From JBFHNV01 sp965365655 (GTDB lineage: Bacteria; Pseudomonadota; Gammaproteobacteria; HK1): a stretch of DNA of 7,851 nt. A model generated the notes under the pieces. That model was not told the origin of the DNA, searched no databases, and saw only the letters and a list, made by a program, of their open reading frames with translations. The position numbers and the translations under genes were made by a program. Where the stretch lies: the NCBI GenBank assembly GCA_965365655.1, contig CBDUCN010000252.1, positions 1 to 7,851 on the forward strand, in the 5' to 3' direction. This document shows, piece after piece, positions 1 through 5,792 of this stretch. The first letter of the stretch is position 1; each line of letters starts with the position of its first letter.

Positions 1-133
1 CGCCGGCGCGCACACGCACCAGCGCCTGGCCGCCGATGCGCTCGACCATGCCCGACGCGAGGCGGCGCTCGCCGTCCCCGGTCAGGCGGAAGCGCAGGCT
101 GGACGAGCCGCAGTTCAGCACCAGGATGCTCAC
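1..133 (-). CDS. ackA: Acetate kinase, N-terminal 44 residues (cut by window edge)
   Basis: Acetate kinase interconverts acetyl phosphate + ADP and acetate + ATP in the cytoplasm. Only the first 44 codons are present; the gene continues past base 1. The visible protein begins MSILVLNCGSSSLRFRL, which matches the acetate kinase family signature around the active-site Asn (N7) and the phosphate-binding G-S-S-S loop. The start is a GTG (133-131) that overlaps the TGA stop of pta as GTGA, so translation is probably coupled to pta. No independent Shine-Dalgarno is needed or obvious. One oddity: the residue after the G-S-S-S-L run is Arg (R14), where most family members have Lys. Family assignment is secure from the N-terminal motif; nothing can be said about the rest of the enzyme. 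Confidence 0.9.
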   Translation of the reverse strand, partial: MSILVLNCGSSSLRFRLTGDGERRLASGMVERIGGQALVRVRAG

Positions 134-1149
134 GCGCCGGCCCGCTGCGCGTCGTCCAGCGCCAGCGCGATCACGGTGGTCGCCACCACGTCGTCGACGC
201 TCGCGCCGCGCGACAGGTCCGCGACCGGCCGCGCGAAGCCCTGCAACACCGGCCCGACCGCCCGCGCGCCGCCGAGATACTGTGCCAGCTTGTAGCCGAT
301 GTTGCCGGCGTCCAGGTCGGGGAACACCAGCACGTTGGCGCGCCCGGCGACGTCGCTGCCGGCGCCGGCCTTGGCCGCCGCGACCCGCGGCACCAGCGCG
401 GCGTCCACCTGCAGCTCGCCGTCGACGAGCACGCCCGGCTCGCGCGCGCGCACGGCGTCGCGCGCCGCGATCACCTTGTCGACGCGGGCGTGGCGCGCGC
501 TGCCGCGGGTCGAGAACGACAGCATCGCGACCCGCGCCGGCTCGCCCAGCAGCGTCCCGGCGCTGCGCGCCGACGCGATCGCGATGTCGGCGAGCGCGTC
601 CGCGTCCGGATCCACGTTCACCGCGCAGTCCGCGAACAGCAGGCTGCGCGGTCCGTCGCCGGCGACGTCCGGCGCGACGATCAGGAAGAAGCTGGACGGC
701 GTCGCGATCCCGGGCGCGAGGCCGACGCCCATCAGCCCGGCCTCGATGACCCGCGCCGTCGGGCACGACACGCCGGCCACCATGCAGGCCGCGTGGCCCG
801 CCTTCACCATCAGCGCGGCGTGGAACAGCGGCCGGCGCACCGCGCGCAGCGCGACCCGGCGGCTGGCCCGCGGGCGCCCTTCCAGGTACCGATCGGCGAA
901 GGCCTCCAGGTCCGGCGCCTGCTCCGGGTCGACGACCTCGATGCCCCCCACGCTCACCCCGGCGGCCCCGGCCGCGGTCGCGACGTCGCACGCCGCGCCG
1001 AGCAGCACCGGCTCCGCGACGCCGTCATCGGCGAGGCGCCGCGCGGCCGCGACGATGCGCGGTTCGCCGCCCTCCGGCAGCACGACGCGGCGCGGGCGCG
1101 CCTTCGCGGCCGCGACGAAGCGCGCGAGGATGCCGGGGGAGGATTCCAT
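130..1149 (-). CDS. pta: Phosphate acetyltransferase (short form)
   Basis: Phosphotransacetylase converts acetyl-CoA + phosphate to acetyl phosphate + CoA; with AckA it makes ATP and acetate, or runs in reverse to assimilate acetate. The protein is 339 residues, the length of the short single-domain class without the N-terminal DRTGG/AAA-like part of E. coli Pta. Visible family blocks are VVLPEGGEPR (22-31), KAGHAACMVAGVSCPT (116-131), SFSTRGSA (211-218), VDGELQVDAA (242-251), FPDLDAGNIGYKLAQYLG (276-293) and GPVLQGFARPVADLSRG (299-315). By comparison with the Methanosarcina enzyme, S313, R314 and D320 fit the catalytic Ser/Arg/Asp. I chose ATG 1149 because homology starts just after it; the frame stays open up to 1275 but that extension is low-complexity and has no family match. 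No clear Shine-Dalgarno precedes it. The stop overlaps the ackA start by four bases, so this is a pta-ackA operon. Confidence 0.93.
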   Translation of the reverse strand: MESSPGILARFVAAAKARPRRVVLPEGGEPRIVAAARRLADDGVAEPVLLGAACDVATAAGAAGVSVGGIEVVDPEQAPDLEAFADRYLEGRPRASRRVALRAVRRPLFHAALMVKAGHAACMVAGVSCPTARVIEAGLMGVGLAPGIATPSSFFLIVAPDVAGDGPRSLLFADCAVNVDPDADALADIAIASARSAGTLLGEPARVAMLSFSTRGSARHARVDKVIAARDAVRAREPGVLVDGELQVDAALVPRVAAAKAGAGSDVAGRANVLVFPDLDAGNIGYKLAQYLGGARAVGPVLQGFARPVADLSRGASVDDVVATTVIALALDDAQRAGA

Positions 1150-1301
1150 GGACGCGGAGCCTATCGCCTGCACGCGCGGAATGCCCGCCGCGCGGGCGCC
1201 GCCGGGGACGCTCGGCCCGTGTTCCGCCCGGTCAGGGCGCGCCGCGCACCGGGACGCAGACAGGTGAACCGCCATCGATTTCCGCGGTAACGTCGCGCGC
1301 C
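1150..1301. promoter_or_regulatory. Divergent intergenic region, pta / GMC oxidoreductase
   Basis: This 152-base gap must hold the promoters for both pta-ackA (leftward) and the GMC gene (rightward). I see no convincing -35/-10 pair on either strand. The only structured element is an imperfect palindrome TTTCCGCGGTAA (1279-1290; one mismatched pair) ending 11 bases before the GMC start codon. It could be an operator half or may simply reflect base composition. Neither flanking gene has a good Shine-Dalgarno. Confidence 0.4.
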
Positions 1302-2906
1302 ATGCGCGAGGATCGCTACGACATCGTCATCGTGGGCGCCGGCTCGGCGGGCTGCGTGCTCGCGAACCGGCTGTCCGCGCGCCCGGACCTGCGCGTCGCG
1401 CTCGTCGAGGCGGGCGGGCGCGACCGCAACCCGTGGATCCACGTGCCGGTGGGCTACTTCAAGACCATGCACGACCCGCGCCTGGACTGGTGCTACAAGA
1501 CCGAGCCCGATCCGAACCTGGACATGCGCGCGCTGGACTGGCCGCGCGGCAAGGTGCTGGGCGGCTCCAGCGCGATCAACGGCCTGCTCTACGTGCGCGG
1601 CCAGCCGCGCGACTACGACACCTGGCGCCAGCTCGGCAATCCGGGCTGGAGCTTCGACGAGGTGCTGCCCTACTTCCTGAAGTCCGAGGACCAGGAGCGC
1701 GGGCCGGACGAGTTCCACGCCACCGGCGGGCCGCTCGCGGTGTCGAACATGCGCGTGACCCGCGACGTGTGCGACGCGTTCATCCGCGCCGCGGAGGAGC
1801 TCGGCATCCCCGCGGTCCACGACGTCAACGGCGAGCGGCAGGAGGGCGCGTGCTACTTCCAGCTCACCGCCCGCAACGGCCTGCGCTGCAGCGCCGCGAC
1901 GGCCTTCCTGCGCCCGGCGCGCAAGCGGCCCAACCTGCACGTGATCACCGACGCCCACGTCGAGCGCGTGTGCCTGGACGCCCGGCGCGCGACCGGCGTC
2001 GAGTACTTCCGCGACGGCGGGCACGTGCGCGCGCTGGCGGCGCGCGAGGTGATCCTGGCCGCCGGCGCGGTGGGCTCGCCGCAGATCCTGCAGCTCTCCG
2101 GCATCGGGCCGCCGGAGGTGCTGCGCCGCGCGGGCGTCGCCGTCGCGCACGCGCTGCCGGGCGTCGGGCGCAACCTCCAGGACCACCTGCAGATCCGCTC
2201 CGTGTACCGCTGCACCCGCCCGACCCTGAACGACGAGGTGAACCACCCGCTGCGCAGGCTGCGCATCGGCCTCCAGTACCTGCTGTGGCGCAGCGGCCCG
2301 ATGAGCATGGGGGCGAGCCAGGTCGCGGTGTTCTGCCGCTCGCGCCCGGAGCTGGACACGCCGGACATCCAGTTCCACTTCCAGCCGCTGAGCGCCGACA
2401 GGCCCGGCGACGGGCTGCACCGCTTCTCCGCGTTCACCGCGTCGGTGTGCCAGCTCCGCCCGGAGAGCCGCGGGCGCATCGAGCTGAAGTCAGCGGACCC
2501 CTACGCGTACCCGGCCATCCACCCGAACTACCTCGACACGGTGACCGATCGGCGCACCGCGGTGGACGGGCTGAAGATGGCGCGGCGCCTGTGCGCGACC
2601 GACGCGATGCGCCCCTTCGTCGCCGAGGAGCTGCTGCCCGGGCCGCAGGTGCGCAGCGACGACGAGCTGCTGGACGCCGCGCGCCGCCTGTCGCAGACCA
2701 TCTATCACCCGGTGGGCACCTGCGCGATGGGCAACGGCCCGCAGGCGGTGGTGGACGCGCGCCTGCGCGTGCGCGGCGTCGAGCGGCTGCGCGTCGCGGA
2801 CGCGTCCATCATGCCGACCATCACCTCCGGCAACACCAACGCGCCGACCATCATGATCGCGGAGAAGGCCAGCGACCTCGTGCTCGAGGACGTGCGCAGC
2901 TCCTGA
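1302..2906 (+). CDS. GMC-family FAD-dependent dehydrogenase (choline/alcohol dehydrogenase-like)
   Basis: A glucose-methanol-choline oxidoreductase that oxidises an alcohol to an aldehyde using bound FAD, probably cytoplasmic or loosely membrane-associated because no signal peptide or membrane segment is visible. At 534 residues it has normal family length. The FAD-binding Rossmann start is IVIVGAGSAGCVLANRL (8-24) with the ribose-binding Glu at 36 (VEAG). GMC signature 1 is at 83-108 (starts GKVLGGSSAINGL) and signature 2 is GAVGSPQILQLSGIGP (255-270). The C-terminal catalytic pair is H469 (YHPVGTCAMG) and N513 (SGNTNAPT), with the same 44-residue spacing as the His/Asn pair of choline oxidase. 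Close relatives include choline dehydrogenase (BetA), AlkJ-type alcohol dehydrogenases and polyethylene-glycol dehydrogenase. There is no betB, betI or choline transporter beside it, so I do not assign choline as the substrate. The ATG at 1302 starts directly before the Rossmann fold but has only a weak ribosome-binding sequence. Confidence 0.92.
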   Translation: MREDRYDIVIVGAGSAGCVLANRLSARPDLRVALVEAGGRDRNPWIHVPVGYFKTMHDPRLDWCYKTEPDPNLDMRALDWPRGKVLGGSSAINGLLYVRGQPRDYDTWRQLGNPGWSFDEVLPYFLKSEDQERGPDEFHATGGPLAVSNMRVTRDVCDAFIRAAEELGIPAVHDVNGERQEGACYFQLTARNGLRCSAATAFLRPARKRPNLHVITDAHVERVCLDARRATGVEYFRDGGHVRALAAREVILAAGAVGSPQILQLSGIGPPEVLRRAGVAVAHALPGVGRNLQDHLQIRSVYRCTRPTLNDEVNHPLRRLRIGLQYLLWRSGPMSMGASQVAVFCRSRPELDTPDIQFHFQPLSADRPGDGLHRFSAFTASVCQLRPESRGRIELKSADPYAYPAIHPNYLDTVTDRRTAVDGLKMARRLCATDAMRPFVAEELLPGPQVRSDDELLDAARRLSQTIYHPVGTCAMGNGPQAVVDARLRVRGVERLRVADASIMPTITSGNTNAPTIMIAEKASDLVLEDVRSS

Positions 2907-3132
2907 TCGGCGGCGCCGGCCGGCCGCCGCAGCCGTCGCCCGCCGCGCGCTCGCGCAGCGCGGCCAGCAGCTTCAGGCGCCGCAGCACGAACGGCGCGTA
3001 CGCCGCCCGTGCCTCCCGGGCCGCCTCGCGACCGCCCTGCGCGGCGTCGCGCATGCGCGCGCGGTACCACGCGATCTCCTCCAGCACCTGCGACGGCGAC
3101 GGGGAATCCTTGCTACGGGTGTGGTTTGCCAT
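2851..3132 (-). CDS. Small helical protein of unknown function, 93 residues
   Basis: I do not recognise this family. The start is ATG 3132-3130, fixed by a perfect AGGAGGT at 3144-3138 with a 5-base spacer, the strongest ribosome-binding site in the window. Residues 1-13 are polar (MANHTRSKDSPSP). Residues 14-63 look like charged amphipathic helices rich in Ala, Arg and Glu, with a Leu-rich stretch FVLRRLKLLAALRERA at 48-63. From about residue 65 onward the protein turns into Gly/Pro/Arg-rich low-complexity sequence, with two Cys (C68, C79). No signal peptide or membrane segment is apparent. The last 56 bases, stop included, are antisense to the end of the GMC gene. The odd tail suggests the original stop was lost, or a frameshift occurred, and translation now runs on into the neighbour's antisense strand. 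It is transcribed divergently from the transporter gene. The ribosome-binding site makes it likely real; the tail may not be functional. Confidence 0.6.
   Translation of the reverse strand: MANHTRSKDSPSPSQVLEEIAWYRARMRDAAQGGREAAREARAAYAPFVLRRLKLLAALRERAAGDGCGGRPAPPIRSCARPRARGRWPSPRS
2908..2929 (+). terminator. GC-rich hairpin directly after the GMC gene
   Basis: CGGCGGC (2908-2914) and GCCGCCG (2923-2929) form a perfect 7-bp stem around an 8-base loop, one base after the GMC stop codon. There is no T-run after it, so it is not a textbook intrinsic terminator, though GC-rich genomes often use such hairpins. It also lies inside the 3' part of the opposing small gene, which weakens a purely terminator reading. 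Confidence 0.3.
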
Positions 3133-3137
3133 GGCTG

Positions 3138-3144
3138 ACCTCCT
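3138..3144 (-). promoter_or_regulatory. Perfect Shine-Dalgarno of the small gene
   Basis: On the minus strand this reads AGGAGGT, followed by a 5-base spacer and ATG at 3132. It decides the start of the small gene against the longer open frame reaching 3249, and is the main evidence that this gene is translated. Confidence 0.75.
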
Positions 3145-3281
3145 GACGGGCTCGCGGATGGCGTGCCGGCGTCCGGCCGCCCCGCCCGGATTCCAGGCTA
3201 TGCGCGCGTGCGGCCCGGCGTCGGTGCGATTTCGCCCACCGCCGGCCACGCGCGCGGGCGCGCGTCCTGCCTCCGCGTTCC

Positions 3282-3295
3282 GTGATCCCGATCAC
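3282..3295. promoter_or_regulatory. CRP/FNR-type operator palindrome
   Basis: GTGATCCCGATCAC is a perfect inverted repeat with GTGA-N6-TCAC spacing, which equals the core of the known CRP consensus TGTGA-N6-TCACA. The outermost T/A positions are C/C here. Read as TTGAT-N4-ATCAA (FNR/DNR type) it has a mismatch in each half, so CRP-like binding fits better. Its centre (3288.5) lies about 94 bases before the transporter start codon and about 156 bases from the small gene's start, so it could serve either gene. That a regulator binds here is inference. Confidence 0.45.
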
Positions 3296-3316
3296 CCTCC
3301 GCACCGTCACCGGGCC

Positions 3317-3322
3317 TAGACT
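3317..3322 (+). promoter_or_regulatory. Possible -10 box for the SulP transporter gene
   Basis: TAGACT matches four of six positions of TATAAT. There is no recognisable -35 hexamer, as expected for an activator-dependent promoter. If transcription starts near 3329-3330, the upstream palindrome would be centred at about -41.5, the class II activator position. The fit is suggestive but rests on a weak hexamer. Confidence 0.3.
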
Positions 3323-3342
3323 CCGTCTCGCACGGTCAGCGC

Positions 3343-3364
3343 CGCGTGGCGCAGACGCCACGCG
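3343..3364. repeat. Perfect 9-bp inverted repeat in the transporter leader
   Basis: CGCGTGGCG (3343-3351) and CGCCACGCG (3356-3364) are exact reverse complements separated by the four bases CAGA. The element ends 3 bases before the likely Shine-Dalgarno GGGACGGA (3368-3375) of the transporter gene. In DNA it could be an operator. In the leader RNA it would form a very stable tetraloop hairpin next to the ribosome-binding site. No function can be assigned from sequence alone. Confidence 0.55.
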
Positions 3365-3382
3365 TTCGGGACGGATGTTCGG

Positions 3383-5584
3383 ATGAACGACAAGCCCCAT
3401 GCCGGGCGCGCCGGCGACCTGTGGGGCGGGCTGGCGGCGATGCTGGTGGCGCTGCCGTCCGCCATCGCGTTCGGCGTCACCATCCTCGCGCCGCTGGGCC
3501 CGGGCTACGCAGCCCAGGGCGCGGTTGCCGGCATCCTGGGCACCGTCGCGCTCGGGCTGGTCGCGCCGGTGTTCGGCGGCACGCTGCGCCTGATCTCCGC
3601 GCCGTGCGCCCCGGCCGCCGCGGTGCTCGCGGCCTTCGCGATCCAGCTCACCGCGGACGGCGTGCCGGCGCAGACCGCGCTGGTGCTGCTGGCGCTGGTC
3701 GCGCTGGGCTGCGGCGCGCTGCAGCTCGCGTTCGGCCTCGTGGGACTCGGACGGCTCATCAAGTACATGCCGTACCCGGTGGTCAGCGGCTACCTGAGCG
3801 GCGTCGGCCTGGTGATCGTCGTGAGCCAGCTTCCGAAGCTGCTCGGCGCGGCCGAGCACACCGGCTTCGCCGCCGCGCTGTCCACGCCGTCGCAGTGGAA
3901 CGCGCAGGCCATCGCGGTGGGCGCCGCGACCATCGTCGTGATGCTCGCGGCGCCGCGCGTCACGCGGCTGGTGCCGGCCGCCATCCTCGCGCTGGCCGCA
4001 GGCGTGATCGCGTACTTCACCGCCGCGTGGTTCGACCCGGCGCTGCTGCGCGTGGAGGACAACGCGCTGGTGGTGGGGCCGCTGGGCGCCGGCGGCGCGA
4101 GCTTCGGCGACGCGATCGCCGGACGCTGGTCCGGCGTCGCGACGCTGTCGGCAGCCGACCTCGAGCGGGTCGTGATGCCGGCGCTGACGCTCGCGGTGCT
4201 GCTGTCCATCGACACCCTGAAGACCTGCGTGGTGCTGGACGCGCTGACCCGCTCGCGCCACGACTCCAACCGCGAGCTGCGCGGCCAGGGGCTCGCGAAC
4301 CTCGCGGCGACCGCGATCGGCGGCGTGCCCGGCGCGGGACAGATGGGCGCGACGCTGGTGAACCTCACCAGCGGCGGGCGCACGCGGCTGTCCGGCGTCG
4401 CCGAGGGCCTGCTGTCGCTGGTCGCGTTCCTGGCGCTGGGCGGGCTGGTCGCGTGGGTGCCGATCCCGGCGCTCGCCGCGATCCTGGTCGTCGTCGGCGT
4501 ACGCATGGTGGACTGGCGAAGCCTGCACCTGCTGCGCTCGCGCTCCACGGTGCTGGACTTCGTCGTGATCCTGTCCGTGATCGTGGTCGCGAAGACGGTG
4601 AGCCTGATCGCCGCGTCCGCGGTCGGCGTCGCGCTCGCGATCCTGCTCTTCGTGCGCGAGCAGACCGGAGGCACCGTGGTGCGCCAGAAGCACTACGGGA
4701 ACCGGGTGTTCTCGCGCCAGATCCGCAGCGAGCGCGAGATGGAGGTGCTCGCCGCGCACGGCGACCGCACGGTCGTCTTCGAGCTGCAGGGCAGCCTGTT
4801 CTTCGGCACCGCGGACCAGCTCTACAGCGCGCTCGAGCCGGAGCTGGACCGGCGCCGGCACGTGATCCTGGACCTGCGCCGGGTGCAGACCGTGGACGTC
4901 ACCGCGGCGCACATGCTGGAGCGCATCGAGGACGCGCTCACCGAGCGCGGCGCGCTGCTGCTGTTCAGCGCGCTGCCGCGGCGCGTGCCCAGCGGGCGCG
5001 ACATGCAGGCGTACTTCTCGGAGATGCGGCTCGCCGCCGCGGAGCACCCGGCGCGGGTGTTCGACGAGCTCGACGAGGCGCTGGAGTGGACCGAGGATCG
5101 CCTGCTCGAGGAGAGCGGCTTCACGCACGACGAGGAGACGCCGCTGGAGCTCGCCGAGATGGACCTGCTCGCCGGGCGCAAGGCGGACACCATCGCCGAC
5201 CTCGAGGCGTGCCTGGAGCTGCGCGCGCTGCGCGCCGGCGAGAAGGTGTTCGCGTACGGCGACGAGGGCGACGAGCTGTATCTGATCCGACGCGGCGCGG
5301 TGCGCATCCTGCTGCCGATGGACGGCGGCCAGGGGCACCACCTCGCGACCTTCGGGCGCGGCGCGTTCTTCGGCGAGATGTCGTTCCTGGATCCCGGCCG
5401 GCGCTCGGCGGACGCGGTGGCGCACGTGGACTGCGAGATCTACGTGCTGTCGCGCGCGCGCTTCGACGAGTTCGCGTCCGGCCACAAGCGCGCGGCGCTC
5501 GGCCTGCTGCACGGCATCGCGCGCGCGCTCGCGGTGCGCCTTCGCTACACCAACGCCGAGGTGCAGGCGCTGCAGGAGGGATGA
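3383..5584 (+). CDS. SulP-family anion transporter with STAS and cyclic-nucleotide-binding domains
   Basis: An inner-membrane SulP/SLC26 carrier for an inorganic or organic anion (sulfate, bicarbonate or similar; substrate not determinable), 733 residues. Residues about 11-425 are strongly hydrophobic and carry family landmarks: the N-terminal WGGLAAMLVALPSAIAFGV (14-32), GLGRLIKYMPYPVVSGYLSG (121-140), and DSNRELRGQGLANLAATAIG (294-313) followed by GGVPGAG. A STAS domain follows at about 460-560 (VVFELQGSLFFGTADQLY; VILDLRRVQTVDVTAAHML), with T507 where such domains often have the conserved Ser/Thr. After an acidic linker (about 560-605), residues about 607-725 form a CRP-type cNMP-binding domain. 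Its phosphate-binding cassette FGEMSFLDPGRRSADA (663-678) keeps the Glu of FGE (E665) and the Arg-Ser-Ala of the cAMP pocket (R674-S675-A676), so it is plausibly functional. The ATG at 3383 follows GGGACGGA with a short spacer. No carbonic anhydrase or sulfur gene lies beside it. The cNMP fusion recurs in bacterial SulP proteins to my knowledge, but its role is poorly defined. Confidence 0.9.
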   Translation: MNDKPHAGRAGDLWGGLAAMLVALPSAIAFGVTILAPLGPGYAAQGAVAGILGTVALGLVAPVFGGTLRLISAPCAPAAAVLAAFAIQLTADGVPAQTALVLLALVALGCGALQLAFGLVGLGRLIKYMPYPVVSGYLSGVGLVIVVSQLPKLLGAAEHTGFAAALSTPSQWNAQAIAVGAATIVVMLAAPRVTRLVPAAILALAAGVIAYFTAAWFDPALLRVEDNALVVGPLGAGGASFGDAIAGRWSGVATLSAADLERVVMPALTLAVLLSIDTLKTCVVLDALTRSRHDSNRELRGQGLANLAATAIGGVPGAGQMGATLVNLTSGGRTRLSGVAEGLLSLVAFLALGGLVAWVPIPALAAILVVVGVRMVDWRSLHLLRSRSTVLDFVVILSVIVVAKTVSLIAASAVGVALAILLFVREQTGGTVVRQKHYGNRVFSRQIRSEREMEVLAAHGDRTVVFELQGSLFFGTADQLYSALEPELDRRRHVILDLRRVQTVDVTAAHMLERIEDALTERGALLLFSALPRRVPSGRDMQAYFSEMRLAAAEHPARVFDELDEALEWTEDRLLEESGFTHDEETPLELAEMDLLAGRKADTIADLEACLELRALRAGEKVFAYGDEGDELYLIRRGAVRILLPMDGGQGHHLATFGRGAFFGEMSFLDPGRRSADAVAHVDCEIYVLSRARFDEFASGHKRAALGLLHGIARALAVRLRYTNAEVQALQEG

Positions 5585-5586
5585 CG

Positions 5587-5602
5587 CCCGGCGCGCGCCG
5601 GG
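5587..5602 (+). terminator. GC palindrome just after the transporter stop codon
   Basis: CCCGGCGCGCGCCGGG is a perfect 16-base palindrome starting two bases after the TGA. As RNA it would give a 6-bp stem with a GCGC loop. No T-run follows, so it is a candidate terminator or mRNA 3'-end stabiliser only. Confidence 0.35.
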
Positions 5603-5691
5603 GCATTCGTGATCGGTCGGCGGGCTCACAGGGGCGGCCGGGCCGGCACGGGCGTCGACGACACGCTTTGAAGACATCCCCGTACGCCCGA

Positions 5692-5711
5692 CGGCCGCGT
5701 CCGTGCGGCCG
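5692..5711. terminator. Inverted repeat in the convergent sulP/rlmJ gap
   Basis: CGGCCGC (5692-5698) and GCGGCCG (5705-5711) are exact reverse complements around a 6-base loop. The element sits in the 208-base gap between two convergent genes, about 80 bases past the rlmJ stop and 108 bases past the transporter stop. A two-way terminator is the natural reading, though there is no T-run on either side. I see no gene in the rest of the gap. Confidence 0.35.
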
Positions 5712-5792
5712 ACGGTCCCCGAGGCCCGCACCCGACCGGCCTCGTCCGAACTTGAACACGTGCCCAGGGCAGGCGCGGGGACCGCCCGTGCG

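Noticed and set aside
299..1290. Plus-strand open frames opposite pta
   Set aside because: Both are compositionally biased shadows of the minus-strand pta gene, whose family motifs are intact.
1279..1290. TTTCCGCGGTAA imperfect palindrome before the GMC gene
   Set aside because: Centred on a common GC hexamer with one mismatched pair and no known regulator match; not enough to call an operator.
1161..2420. Minus-strand 419-codon open frame opposite the GMC gene
   Set aside because: Low-complexity Ala/Arg/Val/His sequence antisense to well-conserved GMC motifs; no start signal.
3375..3386. Three-codon ORF ATG-TTC-GGA-TGA overlapping the transporter start
   Set aside because: A possible coupling mini-ORF, but the only Shine-Dalgarno-like bases abut its ATG with no spacer, so it is unlikely to be translated.
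3399..3593. 64-codon plus-strand frame near the transporter start
   Set aside because: Out-of-frame shadow with Arg/Ser/Ala bias lying wholly inside the SulP coding sequence.
3113..5731. 872-codon open frame on the minus strand opposite the transporter gene
   Set aside because: Its translation is His/Gln/Arg/Ala-rich low-complexity sequence with no domain, as expected from the antisense of a high-GC gene; the plus-strand SulP assignment is secure.
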